From Apoda limacodes (taxonomy: Eukaryota > Arthropoda > Insecta > Lepidoptera > Limacodidae): DNA of 64,000 bases. Below, piece after piece: positions 1 to 11,293 of the stretch. Every line of letters begins with the position of its first letter. The first letter of the stretch is position 1. The stretch covers positions 5,798,501-5,862,500 of the forward strand of contig OX291557.1 in NCBI GenBank assembly GCA_946406115.1. The letters are read 5' to 3'. Below the pieces are notes generated by a model. That model saw only the letters and a program-made list of their open reading frames with translations, was not told the origin of the DNA and ran no database searches. Both the position numbers and the translations under genes were made by a program.

Positions 1-990
1 TCCACTAGAGGTTGACTGGTTGCTCATTACATAAAATCTATGCAGTATTTTCGAACGTAAAGTCGATTTTTGATTTTTTATACAATGAAATATGTCTTTA
101 ATCCTATAGAATACATGTTATCTTCAAGGAAAACTGAAGATTCTTTTTGAAGGCATTTGAAGGCATTTTAACGTGTGTGCTTCCATAGTAAAAAACTTTA
201 GAAATCATATGAAAAAGACAATGGATATGTACTTGAAAAAATTAAAATAAAATTTCTTCTTACAGTTACTGGTAAAAAGTAAAATTAATGATACACACGC
301 GCGCTCAAAAGAACACCGAACCTTTTTTGACACGTTGAAAATAAATGTTAATTATAAACACGGTCAATTAACCTGTATATATTTGCGAAAAACAGATGCA
401 GAGTCTGTCAATATAGCTCAGCAGGCGCGGATACTGAAAGATGAAATATATATTATCTGCCCTGTGTGTGCACGTCAATTGATTTATATTATGTAGAGCG
501 ATCGGCAGATATACGGCGTCGGCGCGGTATAATATATATTTTTTATAGTATCTACCTCGTATGTGACAACCTGTTCTATTAAGGCCTCGATAGTAATGTC
601 CCTTCTATTACATCTTCTATCAGTTTTAAAACAACCTTATCAGAATAACCTTGGCTTTGCGTGCACCTAAGTCGTTGCGTGACCGATTACGATGTATATA
701 TAAGGAGTTTAACTCCAGTCTTCACAATTTATTTGGCTTAGCGAATTATCGTCTTGGTTCCAAGAATAGAAATGTGGTTTGGTGACGTACCCATGTGCCT
801 AGTATTCGTGGGATTGTGACTTAGCTTTTAGTTGTTGAAGGCAAACAAAATGAAAGCGAATGCTGATTTTAGCGCAAACAATAGACTACTAAATTGCTTT
901 ACAATTTTTCGTCCAAAATATCTTGGCGCCTAAAGTCAAAAGCCATTATTAATAGTCTGCAAAGTGTGTTGATAGTTTTGGATGGCTTAT
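1..990. other. No supported feature
   Basis: AT-rich sequence with no exon-like frame apart from the weak promoter-like site at 685. The missing RING1 exon of the RNF144-type gene was looked for here and not found. Confidence 0.5.
685..740 (+). promoter_or_regulatory. Possible TATA-type core promoter
   Basis: tatatataagg (about 692-702) is followed about 20 bp later by an initiator-like ccagtcttc. A 16-codon ORF (ATG at 771, MWFGDVPMCL..) follows and leads nowhere recognisable. Such motifs are common by chance in AT-rich DNA. Confidence 0.2.
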
Positions 991-997
991 GGTATAG

Positions 998-1256
998 ATA
1001 TCGCAGCCATTTGGTTAAATTAGCCAGTTAATTGGATGCCTGGGCAGATCGTAAAGTATGGAAAAGAAAAGGAACAGAAATCGCACTGTATAAGTCATGT
1101 ATGTTGCGTTAGGTTCAGTTTCTTTTTTGTCAACGTAGATTTGCTGCCAAGTTTTACATAATAATCTGTTCAGTTATATGATAATTTCTTTTTCATACTT
1201 AGCGATCTGCCTAGACGCCCAATTAACTGGCTAATTTAACCAGATGGCTGCGACAT
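998..1256 (+). mobile_element. Foldback DNA element with ~60-bp inverted ends, copy 1
   Basis: The left end (tcgcagccatttggttaaat, then tagccagttaattgg and gcagatcg) is repeated in inverted form at the right end (ccaattaactggctaattta, then accagatggctgcga). No coding frame is present, so this is a non-autonomous element (MITE-like). A second copy at 11837-12105 has the same ends, while its interior is in the opposite orientation. Confidence 0.85.
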
Positions 1257-1588
1257 AAATACGTGGTCTCTTACTGTTGGCCTTAAAATTGCTTGGCCAT
1301 CTATGGTACAGCTATCTAACTAAGATAGTATTTCTTAGGTCCACATATACCTCTGCTTGGTAAATTGATAATAATAATAAATATTTCTAAGCATTGCACA
1401 CAGCTCCATCTGGTACCTAATTTTACCAAACTAAGCAGAGGTTGTACTTAGCCACAGACTATATAACATTATAATACTAGTAACCTAGCATTAGATTGGA
1501 TACTAGACATCGGGCAAAAATATTTTTTCTTAATGCATAATACATAGAAAACACTGAAACTCAAGACAAGCAAAAATAGTAAACACAT

Positions 1589-1710
1589 AAATGGTCCTGT
1601 GTGAGATGACTTCTGGTTAAATGGTCCTGTGTGAGATGCCTTCTGGTTAAATGGTCCTGTGTGAGATACCTTCTGGTTAAATGGTCCTGTGTAAGATGCC
1701 TTCTGGTTAG
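1589..1710 (+). repeat. Tandem repeat, 4 x 30 bp
   Basis: Four consecutive 30-bp units with consensus atggtcctgtgtgagatgcc plus ttctggttaa start at 1591, 1621, 1651 and 1681, with one to three differences between units. There are no spacers, so it is not CRISPR-like. Confidence 0.97.
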
Positions 1711-2587
1711 AGCCGCAGGAAGCTCTGGATATAGGCGCGCATTGAAACCGAACGTTTTAAGGGAACATAATAGGAGAGGCCTAAATTCCGCAGTTAACGT
1801 AGTAACTTAGATGATGTTCTTCTTTTAAGAATTCCCCAAAAATCATCTTATTAAATATTATCTTATATCTGTAAATATAAAAGAAGAAACTAACGTGATA
1901 GAATAATGACATATTAAAGCATAGCCCAAACCGATGGGTCCAGAAACATGATATGTGGCATGAGGGCAAGTACACTATCATTGCTTGAGGATTTCTTAAT
2001 AAACACGACGTAGAGCGCCATTAAAAATGATTTAAGAAAAAATCATCTCTTAAATGGTGCAAAATGGGGGTTGGAAGTTTGCAAGGAAATCCGTAATTAT
2101 TAAAGATAAATACTTGTATTTGGGCTTGAGGTTGAAAATGAAGATTGACGTGTTTCACCTTTTTTGGAAAATCATCCCATATGGGGCAGAAGAGGGAATG
2201 AAGAAGACGCGGGACAGCTCTAGTATTCAATATTTTTTATTTCGAAATATTATTCCGACAGGTCGGTAGGTATTCTAGATATTTGTATGCTGTTCAGATA
2301 CTATGATCACATACCTACACTTGATTATTATTCAAAGCAAACGTCTTCCACTTTACGTATCGATAAAAAACTCGCCATCACATGAAGCTGTTTACTTTAC
2401 TACTAGCTGTTGTCCCCGATTTCGCCTGCGTGAATATCTACTCAGTCTGTAATACAAAATGAGCCCGCTTTGTATGGCAAAATGAGTCTTAAGAGAGCTC
2501 AGCCTAGAACCAAATAAGACTATGCTAGAACTTTGCTTCTAAACGCCGTCACATATATTATTCAGATTCCGTACTAGTGCGCCTACT

Positions 2588-2945
2588 AGTAGGCTGTCTG
2601 TCTGTCAGTCCGATCTTTAACAAAATCTATCTTTTACACCGAAAAAATTAAAATTCTTAAATTTTCTCAGAATATGTATCATTATGGGGATTTCTTTAAA
2701 AATAATAAAAACAAAAAGCAAAAAACTGAGGGGTCTCCATAGAACAGGTTTTTTTTTTTGGTTTTTGTTTATGATCTATCGTAAAAACGGTATTCGTACA
2801 GGCTTCAAACCCAAAACGATTATAGCGTAGGCTCTATAGTAATACAACAAATCGTAAAATCAGCCGAGTACAAGTCGTACATTCTCTGGTGATACGGAAT
2901 CTTTGGTACGCGAGTCCGACTCACACTTGGCCGATTTTTATTTTC
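2588..2945 (+). repeat. Dispersed repeat ending in gagtccgactc..cttggccga
   Basis: Starts with a ctgtctgtctgtcagtccga run, contains ttttctcagaatatgtatca, and ends with tacgcgagtccgactcacac and ttggccgattttta. Same family as 37119-37412, 39004-39895 and 26890-27145. Confidence 0.75.
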
Positions 2946-3213
2946 TATGTAGGTACGTTACGTCCAAACAAAAGGTCGGCTACTATTTTATTACATTTAC
3001 AAGTTTTTTTATCGTTTTCTTTATTTTTTACCACTTACCACGATTCTGAACAATCAGTTATGGCAGCACGTTTTGTAAACGAAATAGATACTTACGGATA
3101 TAAGGGGGCATCCGCAAATTGCATAACGAAAAAAGTCCTAGTGACTTATAAAGTCCTAGTACATCAGTCTTATAAACACACAAATTTTTTTATTTTTCAT
3201 CAGTCGGACTTGT

Positions 3214-3285
3214 GCCTCGGTAGCTCAGTGGAAGAGCACTTACACGGAATGTAAGGGTCGCAGGTTCAAGTCCTGACTCGAGGTT
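3214..3285 (+). repeat. tRNA-like unit with Pol III A and B boxes
   Basis: The sequence folds roughly as a tRNA: an acceptor-like GCCTCGG and TCGAGGT, an A box TAGCTCAGTGG, an anticodon-like stem CTTAC/GTAAG and a B box GGTTCAAGTCC. The 7-nt anticodon-like loop (ACGGAAT) lacks U33, and the stems have mismatches. A second, internally deleted copy on the other strand (60544-60601) shares its 3' flank, so I call it a tRNA-derived repeat rather than a working tRNA. Confidence 0.5.
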
Positions 3286-3658
3286 AATCTTTTGACTGCA
3301 TCTTTGCTCAAAAATAATGTATTTATATTGATTTAACGAAAAAAGGCAATTTTGAAAAAAGACCTCTACACTTGGCAATTTTATTTTATTGGACCGCGAA
3401 AATTTAGGTATTTATATATATTTCTATACTATATAGTATACCTAATACTTAATAAGATTAGGTATATTTTATATCTCGTAAGAACTGTTAACCTCCATGC
3501 GTAATATGGAGTAAAAACTTATTTAATGGCTGACTAAAGATTCATTAGGAAGACAAAGTGTTTGTCGTTTAATACATAGACTAATGGCCTGGTCATCCAG
3601 TACAAGTTAGCGCACGAGTTACTGCAGTGCAGCTACACACTTGCAATATGTAACTGTA

Positions 3659-3845
3659 AGGTCTCAGTCACACGTAGCGATATGTAGCTGCTACTTTCCG
3701 CCAGCGATAATTGGCTTCATGTGACCGACCATGAGTTGAAAATCGCTGACAAAATTTATAGCCGCTATAAAATTAAGCGTGTTCAATTTTTTCGCTTGCG
3801 AAAAATAGCCGAACGATAATTAGCTACGTGTGACAGGACACTTGC
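3659..3845 (+). mobile_element. Short foldback element (cacacgtagc family), copy 1
   Basis: The left end gtctcagtcacacgtagcga mirrors the right end cgataattagctacgtgtga. Several inner words such as gctgctac and tagccg also pair across the centre. No coding capacity. Confidence 0.65.
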
Positions 3846-3886
3846 TAAAATTAACGCAAGTAGTCAAAAACCATTCCTGGCTGGTT

Positions 3887-4077
3887 GTTTTTTTTATACC
3901 ACTAAGGTAGCAAACAAGCTTACGTACCGCCTGATGGTAAGCGATCACCGTAGCCTATGGACGCTTGCAACACCGGGGTATCACTGGCGCGTTGCCGACC
4001 CTTCAAAAATCTAATAACTTCTTTCTTGAAAAGCCCCATATCGTAGTCCTTAGAGAAAACCTTGGCAGGGGGCTCAT
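3887..4077 (-). mobile_element. 3' tail fragment of the 8.5-kb LINE family
   Basis: It begins with a T run and tataccactaaggtagcaaa, then follows the 3' end of the LINE at 8467 (gcgcgttgccgacccttc and the sequence encoding the last residues) before breaking off at about 4077. It sits between two foldback elements. Confidence 0.8.
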
Positions 4078-4218
4078 GTCTTTTTACTCTGTGCTTAGTG
4101 TTGTGATAATTTGTAAACGTATTAATTTGTCTTGCGACAAAATGGCGAAACTGCAGGTCAAAGAAAAATGGGGAAGTTCTGAAGTAATTACGTTTTTGGT
4201 CATTTATAGAAAAATAAC

Positions 4219-4500
4219 TTTTGCCAGCGGCTCCGACCGCTCTAAATTTGGTTATCAGCGTGGAATTATTACGTCAACTACTTAATTATACTAATTAAGT
4301 TGCTCCAGTAAGCTTTAGTTCGTTTAAGCTCGATTGTAGTTATTCCCGTGGGAACTTTTGATTATTTCGGGTTAAAAACTATCCTATGTCTTTCCTCGGG
4401 ACTCCTATATCTATACGAAATATCATCTAAATCGGTTCAGCGGTTCCCGATCCATCCAGTGGTTGAAGCGTGATTGAGTTACAAACAACCAAGCATTATA
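4219..4500 (+). repeat. Dispersed repeat (ttgccagcggctccg), copy 1
   Basis: Starts ttttgccagcggctccgacc, has gttatcagcgtggaattatt, and ends ggttgaagcgtgattgagtt acaaac. Shared with 33261-33538 (plus) and 8060-8303 (minus). Probably the 3' end of an RTE-type LINE or a SINE that uses it; that assignment is inference. Confidence 0.7.
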
Positions 4501-4589
4501 TGACTTACAGCACGACGACGACTTAACTGACGACATTTTCACTTCACCAATCGAATGAGATTTTTAGCTGCTTAAAACAGCATGTTGTC

Positions 4590-4690
4590 GACAGTAACGT
4601 TGACGGTCACACGGTAGCGGCGTTTTATAGCTGCTAGTAATCGCAAGTTAAAAATAGCAGCTATATACCGCTACGTGTAACTAAGACTTA
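4590..4690 (+). mobile_element. Short foldback element (cacacgtagc family), copy 2
   Basis: The left part (gacggtcacacggtagcggc, tagctgctag) is mirrored on the right (tagcagctatataccgctac, gtgtaactaagac). Related to the unit at 3659; a LINE tail and an RTE-like repeat lie between them. Confidence 0.6.
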
Positions 4691-5438
4691 CTACAAAATC
4701 AATAAAAAAAAAAGACTTAATAGTGCCAGTTGCTGTCCTAACAGTAGATAGATACTGCCATTGCGTACTCGTACGGCAGTAGCTTAACTCGCCTTGACCG
4801 GTCAGACGATGACACTAGCTACCATGACACAAACACGCAGCTACTGTTCGAGAGATTGCAGTTAAGTGTGAATTTTGCTGTGTGAAACTGTAGCATGCAA
4901 TGATATAGCAAAATATACATCATAGTTTATACCACAATAAGATGGACCCGAAAATACTTTCTCTGAAATACTTAGCAAATCGTAAGAGTTGACGTCCAAG
5001 TCTTATTATAACCAGTCAAGGAAGCCGAGCTACTGAGAGTACACAGTGGCAGTAGCTGTATACTGTCAGGTCAACAAGTTGTACCGTGTAAGCAGGCCTT
5101 AATAGTATATAAGCGAGCATGTCGGGCATGCCGAAGAATACTGCAGGCTGTTCTAAAACTAGTTTTTAAAATATGGGCGTTTTGACTGAATTTAAAGTAC
5201 TAGAAACGAATTTTCGTTATTCAAATTCAGTTTGAAAATTAGATTCGAAATTTAAACATAAGTAAGGAGCGTTAATGTTTGTTTATATCTTTTACATATT
5301 ATTACAATACATTCTAGCAAAAACGTGTTAGTTTTCTAGAAATTCAAAACAAATCGTCAGAAGGACTATATTTAAGCATACCAATATAATTTGTTTTTAA
5401 ACTTTACAAATTTTCGCTTAATTAGCATAGTATTTAAA

Positions 5439-5890
5439 TGGAAGATTTCAATAGATGTTTACTAAAAAGAGAAAGTAGGTCTCAAAAACTAAAGTCAATC
5501 ATTGATGCTTGTACCTTAAACTTTTCTTCACTCAATACTATACACATTATTTTATTGGAAGATTTTAATAGATGTTTACTAAAAAGCGAAAGTAGATCTC
5601 AAAAAAACTCAAGTCAATCATTGATGCTTGTACCTTATACGTGCCTACACTCAATACTATACACATTATTTTATTGGAAGATTTTAATAGATGTTTACTA
5701 AAAAGCGAAAGAAGGTCTTAAAAACTAAGTCAATTATTGATGGTTGTAACTTAAACATGCGTTTACTCAATACTATACACATTATTTTCCAGATTCTATT
5801 CCCCCAGTTCTAGACCTAATAATAGCGTCTTCTTAAAATCATATGGTCAAAACATGGTCGTCATGCGCTGATGATGACTTTTCATATCAT
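5439..5890 (+). mobile_element. LINE endonuclease relic containing a three-copy tandem repeat
   Basis: The translation shows EDFNRCLLKRESRSQK, LKSIIDACTL and, after the last copy, PDSIPPVLDLII and a FSYH motif. These resemble the endonuclease domain of LINEs (a GDFN motif, then SIID and DLII). Inside it, a unit beginning tggaagatt(t/c)taatagatg repeats three times (starts 5439, 5556, 5675; periods 117 and 119 bp). In the fossil only the third copy continues into the downstream endonuclease sequence. Stops and frame changes mean it is not functional. Confidence 0.65.
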
Positions 5891-6059
5891 TTATCGTATA
5901 AAATTCGACTTGCACAGGATGAGTCGAGAATGCTTCTGCAGCGCAATTTGAATGGTAACTGGACAACAAAAAATAACTAATACTTCAAATCGATTCGATC
6001 TGCGAGCGTGAGACAAAGTAATGCAACGTTCGAATATAACCTTTTGGAATGTTGCGATA

Positions 6060-7490
6060 CAGAAAAAAAACAACGCGATTATTGGCTTAAAAACAAATTT
6101 ATTTTAATGAAAAGCATAACTACATTGCATTTTTACATTGTTGACGTGCTTAATATATATGATTAATAATACCTACTAATTATTAATAGCGTTTATTTAA
6201 AAAAAATATGCTTTGTTTTCGATAAAAGTGTCATCGAGTAAATTTCTGAACGCACGTCTAAAAAAAAAGAAAGCTAAATGGCGCGTAACTAATTAGTTAT
6301 TTAAAACTTATATTGTTTATTTACGAATATATTGCTTTAAAAAAAAAAAATGAGTGACTCGAGTTATGCAGTTTTTTTGTTTTGTTTTTTTGATAGGAAC
6401 AGAGTATTGTAAAAATCTGCTTCCTGTGACTACTTATCCAAGCGACATAAATATCGATCGATCTCTACATGAACATTTCTCATCTCCAATTACTTTTGAT
6501 GGTAACACAAAGAAAGATTAATTAATAATTTGAACTCTCTTTTAGTTCGACTACTATAAGTCAAATTGACGATTCTAATGTTCAAAAAAGCATTCTTTCA
6601 ATTCCATCGAATGCCTTCGTTAGTAACCGCATCAGTTGTAAAATGAAATGATCATACCTATTCGTCATCATCGTTCCTATCATCACCCACATCCGAAAGT
6701 TTTATATTACAAATACAGATTTTCCTAGAGTGTAAAATGAAGCTCAAATTGTACCGTTGCTAAAAAAGACCAGGCCTTCCCCCTTTTTCTATACTACTAC
6801 AGATCAATTCCCATTTCTCCTTTTCTATCCAAAGTTTCTTGGTTTTTTTTTAACCCGCATATCAAAGCGCATAAAATACGCCATTTTGATTTTTTAATAC
6901 TTTTATGTACCCATTGTCACTCTCACAATTGAGACAAATCTAACGACGCCTCTCAATCTGAAATCTATCATTGTGGGAATCTCAAGACTGATTACTGAAA
7001 CTGTGCTGCAGACTTAAATACATCTTCCTAGAACACGTTAACAAAATTGCATGGTGTTTGATTTATAAGTGTCAAAAATAATTTGGAAATTCCTTTGTAT
7101 GAAGCACACCGCTAATTGTATTCTCTTAATATTATACCATAATCAAAAATTAATTGATTTTTTTGTTTATGCCGGTTATAATACTGGTGCCTAGGTAGGT
7201 AGGTACCTATTTTTACCCTTAAACGAAAAACCCACTCAACACTTCCTTCATTCAATACTTGTTACCCAAACAAGGTAAACGAATAGCAGTCGTGATAAAT
7301 TGAATTATAGGAAGTGGCTGTCTGAACTGAATGGCGACGCAATTTCTCTTACAAGGTTTCTTTCACCTTCACCTTCGCCATTACAATAAATTGCTGTAGC
7401 TTGCCGACTTGGTAGGTAAATGAAATTCAATATTTTTAATGTGTATGGAAGATATTATAAACATTAAGTTTTATTTATTGTTGTACAAGT
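6060..7490. other. No supported feature
   Basis: AT-rich, several A or T runs, no recognisable frame, repeat or RNA. Confidence 0.5.
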
Positions 7491-7493
7491 CAC

Positions 7494-7540
7494 CTGAAGC
7501 TTACCATCATGCGGACCGCAAGTTTGTTTGCCACCTTGTT
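7494..7540 (+). mobile_element. Short 3' scrap of the 8.5-kb LINE family
   Basis: The stretch gaagcttaccatcatgcgga followed by ccgcaagtttgtttgccacc matches the terminal sequence of the LINE, in plus orientation. Only the last ~45 bases remain. Confidence 0.55.
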
Positions 7541-8059
7541 TATTCTACTTTTTGATTTTTTATCGTAGCTATTTGTCGGAAAAAGCAAGCAATAAACAGA
7601 AATCGGCGAGTACCAATGACTATTTTTCTTAATTTTACTACAGATCATTTGTTTTTTTGAGGATTATATAATTATTATATTTATAGATGTCGCTTCGCTA
7701 CCATTCAAGTAGTTTATAAATACTAGTGTGTTAAAAAAATGCGTGTATGTTATAAAAAAACCCCTTTAGCTTTTTAACACACACCAATCCAATTCTAATA
7801 CACCTATATTGGCAATTTCACTTTGCTGCGAGCGCAACCCTCGGATTATCCGGCTTATTCATCCCTAAGCCCTAGTGTCGTAAAACATTTCCGGTATCAC
7901 CTGGTGCGGATAGATCCTTTAGTTTTTTACATGTACTATTTATTCCCTTACGGAATCCTTTTGTGCTACAATCTGAAGTTTTAAACTTCCTTATAGTTAA
8001 AATAAGGTAATACATATGGTATTAAAAATATCCATTTTGCTATTTGTAGTCAAATTCTA

Positions 8060-8303
8060 TCAAAATTATAAATGTGAAAGTTTGTCTGTTTCTCTATTTG
8101 TTCATAATTCATTATACATAGACCGATTTGGGTCCCGGGGAAGGACATAAGAAATTATCCCAAAATTTCCCCCGGGGATAACTATAACTGAGCTCAAACG
8201 ATATAATCTGCTAAGCAAACTTCTTTAGTATAATTAAGGAGTTCCCTTAAGAATCCCACGCCAATAACCAAATTTAGGGCGGGCGGAGCCGCCGGCAAAA
8301 GTT
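8060..8303 (-). repeat. Dispersed repeat (ttgccagcggctccg), copy 2
   Basis: In minus orientation it starts ttttgccggcggctccgccc and ends actttcacatttataa. Similar in content to the copies at 4219 and 33261. Confidence 0.65.
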
Positions 8304-8466
8304 AGTATTTAATTATAACACAGGTTTAGTTGATGACACACAATTAAGGATGATTAAAAAACTGACGGAACTGCATTTACAAAAAAAAAAATATGTTGTC
8401 AGGCTATGACCTCAATGCAGTTCATTTGCAATTCTAATAGAAATTAAATCTATTTATCAATAAATT

Positions 8467-10345
8467 TTTTTTTTTTTTTTTTTTTTTTATACCACTAAGG
8501 TGGCAAACAAGCTTACGGCCCGCCTGATGGTAAGCGGTCACCGTAGCCTATGGACGCTTGCAACACCAGGGGTATCACTTGCGCGTTGCCGACCCTTCAG
8601 AAATCTAATAACTTCTTTCTTGAAGAACTCCATACTGTAGTCCTTGCAGAAAACCTTGGCAGGGAGCTCATTCCACAACTTAAGCGTTCGCGGGAGGAAG
8701 TTTCTCTGAAACCGCACTGTACGCGACCATTTAGGTTCTAAAGTGTGAGAATGAATTCCCTGCCGATGGCGAGCGGTGCGATGGTAGAAAGTAGCCGTGG
8801 GCATCATTTCGAACAATTCCTCAGAACACAATCCATTGTACAAGCGGTAGAACACACACAGGGAGGCAAAGTCTCTCCTCAGACTTAAGGGCTCGATACC
8901 GCAAGTGAGTTTGGGATCGTCGACAATTCTCACAGCCCGTCGTTGAACCGAGTCAAAAGGGTCAAGCTGGTATCCGGGTGCACCCGCCCAGAGATGGCAG
9001 CAGTACTCCATATGGGGCCGGACTTGCGACTTGTAAAGTAGCAACCTTTGCCCCGACGTGAAGTACTGCTTCGCTCTGTTGAGTACACCAAGTTTTTTGG
9101 ACGCCAGCTTTACCTTATCTTGTAAATGATCTCGGAACTGAACATCGCTGGAGATGTCGACACCAAGGATCCCAATGCTCTTGGAGATGGAGAGGGGAGT
9201 GTTCTGGAATTGTGGGACCACAGTGAATGGAGTTTTCTTAGCGGTGAACGCGCACACTTGTGTCTTTGTAGGGTTGAATCGGACCAAGTTTACCCGTCCC
9301 CAGTCAGAGACCTGGGACAGTGTGGTCTCGATTTGAGACACAAGTTCTCCGCGGTTTTCCTCCACAACGGAACGAGGGATGTTTGCACGACCCGTGTAAA
9401 AAGTGTCTCCAGTACTGTCATCTGCATAGCAATGTATGTTGTTGATGTCCAACATGTCATTGATATGCAGTAGAAACAGCGTAGGAGACAGCACAGAGCC
9501 TTGCGGGACACCAGCATTAATGTCCATGCTATCAGAGCAACTACCGTCAACTACAGTTCGTATGCGTCTGCCGGACAAAAAGCTAGCCACCCATTTGCAC
9601 AAACCCTCGGGCACTCCGTAAGATGGCAACTTCGATAGAAGACCGCAGTGCCAGACCCGATCGAACGCCTTCGCTATGTCCAGGCTACATGCCAATGCCT
9701 CCCCCTGACTCTCAATGGCTAGTGCCCATCGGTGTGTGAGATACACTAGAAGGTCACCAGTCGAGCGCCCGTGGCGAAAGCCATATTGACGGTCACTGAC
9801 CAGATCGTGTACTTCTAGGTATCTTAGAAGCTGTGTGTTGATCACACGCTCCATCACCTTAGAGAGGAGAGGGGTAATAGCGATAGGCCTGTAATTCGAT
9901 GGATCTGATCTATCGCCCTTTTTGGGCACCGGGTGCACATTCGCAGTCTTCCATGTAGACGGAAATTGCCTAGTGTGGTAGGAAAGCGCGAAGAGGCGCG
10001 TGAGTACAGGACATAACTCAGGAGCACACTGCTTAAGCACCACTGCTGGTATACCGTCTGGCCCACTCGACTTATGAACGTCTAGAGAAAGCAACGCCCG
10101 CCTTATGGAGATTTCCGGCATGGACTTACCGCACCACGGTATAGTAGGTGGTACAGCGCCTTCATCGTTCATATTCGAGTTCGAGGCAAAGAGACTGCCC
10201 AGTAGATCGGCTTTCTCTTTAGCACTATGGGCCAAGTCACCATCGGTCTTTCGCAGTGGTGGTAACGACGACTGGCAGAAGTTCCCTTCGGCAGCTTTGG
10301 CAAGCGACCAGAAAGCACGACTCCCAGAAGGAATAAACCAGATAA
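8467..10345 (-). mobile_element. 5'-truncated non-LTR retrotransposon (CR1/Jockey-like) with open RT frame
   Basis: The element lies on the minus strand, with its tail at the left: a long T run (poly-A on its own strand) at 8467-8488 and then a 3' end shared by eight other fragments in this window. The frame is open from just after a TAG near 10354 down to the stop at 8538, about 600 codons, with no internal stop. Reverse transcriptase motifs in order, counted from residue 1 at 10235: NYRPIAITP (114-122), QYGFRHGRST (150-159), DIAKAFDRVW (186-195), AGVPQGSVLSP (241-251) and the catalytic YADD (270-273). No endonuclease domain is present, so the copy is 5'-truncated and cannot move alone. The unbroken frame points to a fairly recent insertion. 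The clade name is a judgement from motif style only. Confidence 0.85.
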
Positions 10346-10927
10346 GTCCAGTCTAGCTCGTTCAATGTAATAACGATAAATTAAAAAATAAATAGGCATT
10401 GTTAAGTTCTAAATTTGGAAACTTAATTATATTGCTTCTGTAAGTACCTATTTAAAATAAAGATAATTATGTGTCCGTCTGATAGCCCATTCAGTTAATA
10501 ATTTTTACCTAATTGACAATAAAAAAAATATTTGTACAAAAAACTGGTTTTTATTATTATTTTATACTAGACCCCGAAAACTACCAAATCAACTGCTCTT
10601 AAAGATTTTTTTGGTTAATAATTTTTCTTTTTTTTAATTTTTGTTTGCATTCAATTTTCACAATAGGTGGTACATCCGGGTACAAAAATCACTAACTTTG
10701 TCTCATAGTTCCGCCAAGTTAACAATGGTGCAGACGTTTGAATAGAAATTGTCCATTACCGGTGAACCTTGACCAGAAACTTAAGTTTTTTCTTATTTGT
10801 GCTTAGTTTGTGTGCTTGAGTACGCTTGAAATTTAGTTATCCTTAGCTAAATTGTTGAAATGCTATGAAGCTAATATTACTTACTAACCGTGCAGTCCCC
10901 TTCCACTTCGCTTGCGTACATTTAAGA

Positions 10928-11005
10928 TTTTTTCTTTTTTTTTTTATACCACAGGTGGCAAACAAGCTTGCGGTCAGTCTAATGATAAGCGGTCACCGCA
11001 GCCTA
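10928..11005 (-). mobile_element. 3' tail fragment of the 8.5-kb LINE family, next to an RNF144 exon
   Basis: A T run, then tatacc, acaggtggcaaacaagcttg and ggtcaccgcagccta match the LINE 3' end. It ends about 125 bp before the acceptor of the exon at 11131, close enough to affect the branch-point region. Confidence 0.7.
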
Positions 11006-11130
11006 TTATTTGATTTGTAGATTGTTTACACACCCCTGTTTATAGGATTCCGTAGCCCACATGGCCAATAGTATAAAGCTGTAGCTACATGTTTGCAGCT
11101 ATACTTAATTATTTTTGCAATTTGTTACAG

Positions 11131-11293
11131 TGCATGAAGGCGTACGTAGAGTTCGAAGTGTGCAACGGTGCCTACGAAGTGTCCTGTCCGGATGCGCGGT
11201 GCCGCGTGGGTGCTGCGCTTACGCTTGACGAAATATCGGCTCTCCTCGACGCCTCCCTTATGGAGAAACATCTCAAGTTCCGACTGAACCATG
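11131..11293 (+). CDS. RNF144A-like: RNF144-type RBR E3 ligase, first visible exon (end of RING1)
   Basis: This exon opens a partial gene for an RBR ubiquitin ligase, which passes ubiquitin from an E2 to its own Cys and then to a substrate. It encodes residues 1-54 of the visible protein plus one base of codon 55. It starts CMKAYVEFEV and contains SCPDARC, matching the last zinc-binding Cys residues of RING1 in RNF144 proteins; the end (EKHLKFRLNH) matches the helix leading into the IBR. The acceptor is a pyrimidine tract ending ttgttacag and the donor is gttagt, so the exon ends in phase 1. The frame joins the exon at 23751 without a break. The N-terminus and the first RING1 cysteines are absent; I found no convincing exon for them in bases 1-11130. 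A LINE tail lies about 125 bp before the acceptor. Confidence 0.9.

Noticed and set aside
459..486. A CPVC-like translation as the missing RING1 exon
   Set aside because: Only two Cys in an AT-rich frame that stops soon after; no splice sites or other RING motifs.
1589..1710. CRISPR array
   Set aside because: The 30-bp units are directly adjacent with no spacers, and the DNA is eukaryotic.
3214..3285. A working tRNA gene
   Set aside because: A and B boxes are present, but the anticodon-like loop lacks U33, stems have mismatches and a truncated copy with the same flank exists at 60544.
8550..10356. Plus-strand ORFs across 8550-10356
   Set aside because: They are antisense shadows of the LINE reverse transcriptase frame.
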